Assembly (NCBI RefSeq): GCF_044385915.1
Contig: NZ_JBISCC010000120.1
Coordinates: forward strand, 186,001 to 250,000
Source of the DNA: Thalassobellus citreus
GTDB lineage: Bacteria > Bacteroidota > Bacteroidia > Flavobacteriales > Flavobacteriaceae
Length of the DNA: 64,000 bases
Direction: 5' to 3'
Positions 61,123 through 64,000 of the stretch are shown piece by piece. The notes below the pieces were generated by a model, which worked only from the letters and a program-made list of their open reading frames with translations, ran no database searches and was not told where the DNA came from. The translations under genes and the position numbers were made by a program. Position 1 is the first letter of the stretch, and each line of letters begins with the position of its first letter.

Positions 61123-62565
61123 CTAAAAACTACAGTTTGTAATTTCTGTAACTCTTAATGTATTTACCATTCCTTTTTCTTGAATAGGCATAGCTGCTAA
61201 ACTAATTAACATATCGCCTACATCTAAATACCCTTTTTTACAAGCCATAGCATTTACATCTTCAATAGTTTCATCTGTACTTACAAACTTATCGTAATAA
61301 AAAGCACGAACACCCCAAAGTAAACTTAAACGTGTTAATATACGTTTGTTTGAAGTAAATACTAAAATATGACATGATGGTCTCCAAGCTGAAATTTGAA
61401 ATGCTGTATACCCACTATTTGTTAGTGTTGAAATCGCTTTTGCACTAATTTCGTTTGCCATATTAGCGGCATGATAACATATAGATTTTGTAATATAACG
61501 GTTCGTACGAATATGTGGTGGCAATTGTGGTACCTTTATAAGTTTTGAATCCTCAACACTTTTCAAGATATTAGACATTTGCTTAATAACCTGCACTGGA
61601 TATTTACCAACAGATGTTTCTCCTGAAAGCATCACAGCATCAGCACCATCCATAACTGAGTTTGCAACATCATTTACTTCAGCTCTTGTTGGTGTTAAAC
61701 TATCAATCATAGTCTCCATCATTTGAGTTGCTATAATTACTGGAATTCTAGCCTTTTTAGCACGTAATACTAATTGCTTTTGAATTAGTGGTACTTCTTC
61801 CGCTGGAACTTCAACACCTAAATCGCCACGCGCTACCATTAAACCGTCACAATGTGTCACAATTTTATCAATATTCTCTACAGCTTCAGGTTTTTCAATC
61901 TTAGCTATAATTGGTATTTTCTGGTCGCTATGTTTATTAATTAAATCGCGTAATTGCATTAAATCTTCAGCATGACGTACAAATGATAGTGCAATCCAAT
62001 CTACATCTTGACTTATAGCAAAAATAGCATCTTCAATATCTTTTTCTGTAAGAGCTGGTTGAGATATATTTGTGTTTGGTAAATTAACTCCTTTCTTAGA
62101 TTTTAAAGGACCTCCTTGAACAACACGTGCAACTACCTCGTCTTTCTTATTTGTAGAAACAACTTCAAACATTAATTTTCCGTCATCTAAAAGAATACGC
62201 TCTCCAGGTTTTGCATCTTGAGGAAACCTTTCATAAGTCATGTAAACACGCTCTTTTGTACCTACAAATCGCTCTCCTGTTGCAAAAACTATTTCATCTC
62301 CAGGATTTACAAAAACATCTTCTTCCATAACTCCTACACGAAGTTTTGGCCCTTGTAAATCTCCTAAAATGGCAGCAGTATAACCAAACTCTTCGTTTAG
62401 TTCTCTTATCATTTTTATACGTTCTGCAACATCTGTATAATCAGCATGAGAAAAATTAATTCTAAATACGTTAGCACCTTCTTCAAGCATTCCTTTTAAA
62501 ACTTCTTTGGTACTGGTAGCTGGTCCTAATGTTGCTACTATTTTGGTCTTTTTTCTTATCGGCAT
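61123..62565 (-). CDS. pyk: Pyruvate kinase
   Basis: 480 residues; converts phosphoenolpyruvate and ADP to pyruvate and ATP in glycolysis. KIVATLGPATST and FRINFSHAD near the N-terminus, IPIIAKIEKPEAVENID near 220 (active-site Lys), and DAVMLSGETSVGKYP near 310 are intact. The C-terminal domain is complete. The gene overlaps the IPExxxVDY gene by 1 bp and forms an operon rnc, IPExxxVDY, pyk common in Flavobacteriaceae. A fragment of its 3' end is found at 56593-56672. Confidence 0.95.
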   Translation of the reverse strand: MPIRKKTKIVATLGPATSTKEVLKGMLEEGANVFRINFSHADYTDVAERIKMIRELNEEFGYTAAILGDLQGPKLRVGVMEEDVFVNPGDEIVFATGERFVGTKERVYMTYERFPQDAKPGERILLDDGKLMFEVVSTNKKDEVVARVVQGGPLKSKKGVNLPNTNISQPALTEKDIEDAIFAISQDVDWIALSFVRHAEDLMQLRDLINKHSDQKIPIIAKIEKPEAVENIDKIVTHCDGLMVARGDLGVEVPAEEVPLIQKQLVLRAKKARIPVIIATQMMETMIDSLTPTRAEVNDVANSVMDGADAVMLSGETSVGKYPVQVIKQMSNILKSVEDSKLIKVPQLPPHIRTNRYITKSICYHAANMANEISAKAISTLTNSGYTAFQISAWRPSCHILVFTSNKRILTRLSLLWGVRAFYYDKFVSTDETIEDVNAMACKKGYLDVGDMLISLAAMPIQEKGMVNTLRVTEITNCSF

Positions 62566-63050
62566 TAGCTAAAAATTAAATTATCTTTTGATTTTAATTG
62601 ACTACTATCAATACTATAAGCTGTTGCAATTTGAGGTATTTTTAATATACTATCTAAAATATATTTTTCTTTACTTAAATCGAACTCGTTATCTATTTTT
62701 AAAAAATAATTAACACGCTTATATTCTGGTATTAAATGAGTTGTTTTTATTATTTTTTCTTGGTTTTCAAATAATGATTCATAATTTATTTGTTGTAAAC
62801 TTTCTGTTTTACAAACATTAGAAACCAAATTCCATTTTGTTAATTGTTTTTTATTTTCCCATTCAAAAATAGAATATGTTGATGCTCCTTTATCATAATC
62901 TAAATCTGATGCTTTTCTTTTTAAAGTTATTCCCAAATGCTTATTAAGAAGATATGCTAAACGATAATCTTCAAGCGAACAATGAATTGCTATTAAAGTG
63001 CATAATACTTCATCAAAAACATCGTCAAGAACAAGCTTATGAATGGCCAT
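62565..63050 (-). CDS. IPExxxVDY family protein
   Basis: 161 residues, cytosolic. The name-giving motif near residue 108 reads IPEYKRVNY instead of IPExxxVDY, a single Asp-to-Asn change. It begins HKLVLDDVFDEVLCTLIAIHCSLEDYRLAYLLNKHLGI, the conserved helical start of the family. Function unknown; the position between rnc and pyk is conserved in the order. Its start lies 119 bp after the rnc stop. Confidence 0.85.
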   Translation of the reverse strand: MAIHKLVLDDVFDEVLCTLIAIHCSLEDYRLAYLLNKHLGITLKRKASDLDYDKGASTYSIFEWENKKQLTKWNLVSNVCKTESLQQINYESLFENQEKIIKTTHLIPEYKRVNYFLKIDNEFDLSKEKYILDSILKIPQIATAYSIDSSQLKSKDNLIFS

Positions 63051-63169
63051 AACTTTAAATAAAAAGCGTAAATATAGTATTTATAAAAATTAGTAATGAT
63101 ACATTTTACCTAATCTTAACGATAAAGATAACTAAAACGTTGTAGTAAATTGTTTTTAAAGAACTTTCT

Positions 63170-63910
63170 TTAAATCATTTTAGACATTCGACTTTGAAAT
63201 GCAAAAAAAGCGCGTTTAGAAGCTTTTTCTTCTGCTTTTTTCTTTGATGTAGCTCTTGCTTTAGCTACAATTTTATTGTCTATTGAGAGCTTTACTGAGA
63301 AATGCCTAACCTCATCATTTCCAGTATCTTCATAAACATTATAATTAAATATTTTCTTTTCCTTTTGACACCACTCAATTAATAAACTCTTGTAACTTAT
63401 TACCTTGCCTTCAAGAGTTTCAATATCTACATAAGGTATAATAACACGCTTAAAAATAAATTTTTCACAATATTTATAGCCTCTATCTAAAAAAATAGCT
63501 CCTACTAAAGCTTCAAATAAATTTCCATGAATATTATCTCCAAACTGACCTTGTGGTATTTTACTTTGAACTAAATCAATTAACTTAAGACCTTTACCTA
63601 ACTCATTTAAATGCTCTCTACTTACAATTTTAGATCGCATTTTAGTTAAATAGCCTTCATCTCCACTAGGAACTTCAAGATATAAATGGGACGCAATTAC
63701 CGAACTTAACATAGCATCGCCTAAAAACTCTAGGCGCTCATAATTAATGGCGTTACCCTTACTGTCCTTTATATTCATAGAACGGTGTGTAAAGGCCTTT
63801 TCGTAGATTTTTATGTGCTTAGGCTTGAACCCAAGAATTTTATTTATTTGCATAAAAAAATTCCCGTTGCGTTTGAAACGGGAATTTAATATGTTACGAA
63901 TGTTTTTCAT
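63170..63910 (-). CDS. rnc: Ribonuclease III
   Basis: 246 residues from ATG 63910; an alternative ATG at 63853 would give 227 residues. Cuts double-stranded RNA in rRNA and mRNA processing. The signature ERLEFLGDAMLSSVIASHLY near residue 60 and NLFEALVGAIFLDRGY near 130 hold the catalytic Glu and Asp; a dsRNA-binding domain covers about 170-240. An 11-bp perfect hairpin lies inside the first 19 codons and is followed by T4 and the second ATG. The 90 bp beyond the start (63911-64000) hold no ORF; fabF-acpP would be expected outside. Confidence 0.93.
   Translation of the reverse strand: MKNIRNILNSRFKRNGNFFMQINKILGFKPKHIKIYEKAFTHRSMNIKDSKGNAINYERLEFLGDAMLSSVIASHLYLEVPSGDEGYLTKMRSKIVSREHLNELGKGLKLIDLVQSKIPQGQFGDNIHGNLFEALVGAIFLDRGYKYCEKFIFKRVIIPYVDIETLEGKVISYKSLLIEWCQKEKKIFNYNVYEDTGNDEVRHFSVKLSIDNKIVAKARATSKKKAEEKASKRAFFAFQSRMSKMI
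63854..63887 (-). promoter_or_regulatory. Perfect 11-bp hairpin in the 5' coding region of rnc
   Basis: On the minus strand AAATTCCCGTT, 8-base loop, AACGGGAATTT, TTTT, then ATG (63853). It looks like an intrinsic terminator or attenuator, or a double-stranded target of RNase III itself, for autoregulation. Confidence 0.6.
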
Positions 63911-64000
63911 CTGATAATAAATATCTTAAATTAATGTCAGATGTAATAAACCATGTTTCATTCTACTGTAAAATTAATATATGTTATGGTTTATTTCATT

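Overview
This 64 kb window is AT-rich chromosomal DNA from a member of the Flavobacteriaceae (Bacteroidota), probably marine. The evidence is the Bat aerotolerance operon, a type IX-secreted surface protein, HmuY- and DUF4374-type iron uptake loci, flavobacterial orphan families (IPExxxVDY, DUF6607, DUF6249), and promoters of the Bacteroidota TTG-N19-TANNTTTG type. No tRNA, rRNA, CRISPR array, prophage or classical insertion sequence was seen.

Layout. 0-3 kb: a GH9 glycosidase cut by the window edge, and a lipoprotein formylglycine-generating enzyme. 3.4-13 kb: housekeeping genes (yicC, gmk, nadD, gpsA, pheS, cvpA) with small flavobacterial hypotheticals. 12-16.3 kb: a heme acquisition locus (DUF6607, TonB receptor, HmuY, DoxX). 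16.4-22.7 kb: two SulP transporters and two beta-carbonic anhydrases, with a universal stress protein and a DUF2490 protein, probably for bicarbonate handling. 23-32.4 kb: the complete Bat operon (moxR, DUF58, a BatD-like protein, batA, batB, batC, batD, batE). 32.6-36.3 kb: an SDR, an AlbA_2/Schlafen-type protein, a candidate small RNA and an ALDH7-type dehydrogenase. 36.6-45.8 kb: bacterial alpha-2-macroglobulin and penicillin-binding protein 1C, separated by three copies of a structured repeat that bracket a monooxygenase-like gene and a DUF559 endonuclease gene. 45.9-53.4 kb: an 1833-residue T9SS surface protein, a membrane EEP-family protein, a YCII lipoprotein and a CYTH phosphohydrolase. 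53.5-61 kb: dinB, an ECF sigma cassette, and a siderophore-type TonB receptor with a DUF4374 lipoprotein. 61-64 kb: pyk, an IPExxxVDY protein and rnc.

Main non-obvious observations. (1) A 23-bp imperfect palindrome lies at the same position in the promoters of both iron-related TonB operons, about 44 kb apart, and looks like a common iron-responsive operator. (2) After the ECF sigma cassette comes a fragment of the pyk 3' end joined, at a 7-bp microhomology, to a 300-bp copy of the dinB 3' end. This is the signature of an old tandem duplication between dinB and pyk followed by reciprocal loss. (3) Four intergenic copies of a repeat with GCGTTA/TAACGC ends carry two hairpins whose sequences differ but whose pairing is kept. 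(4) A second structured repeat is associated with a DUF559 endonuclease gene that has an ATA codon where its ATG should be. (5) Smaller signals are a possible sRNA with its own promoter and terminator, an ECF-type promoter directly after dinB, an 11-bp hairpin inside the 5' end of rnc, and 7-bp tandem repeats at the 5' end of a Bat-operon gene.

All functional names rest on motif and family recognition by eye; no database search was run.
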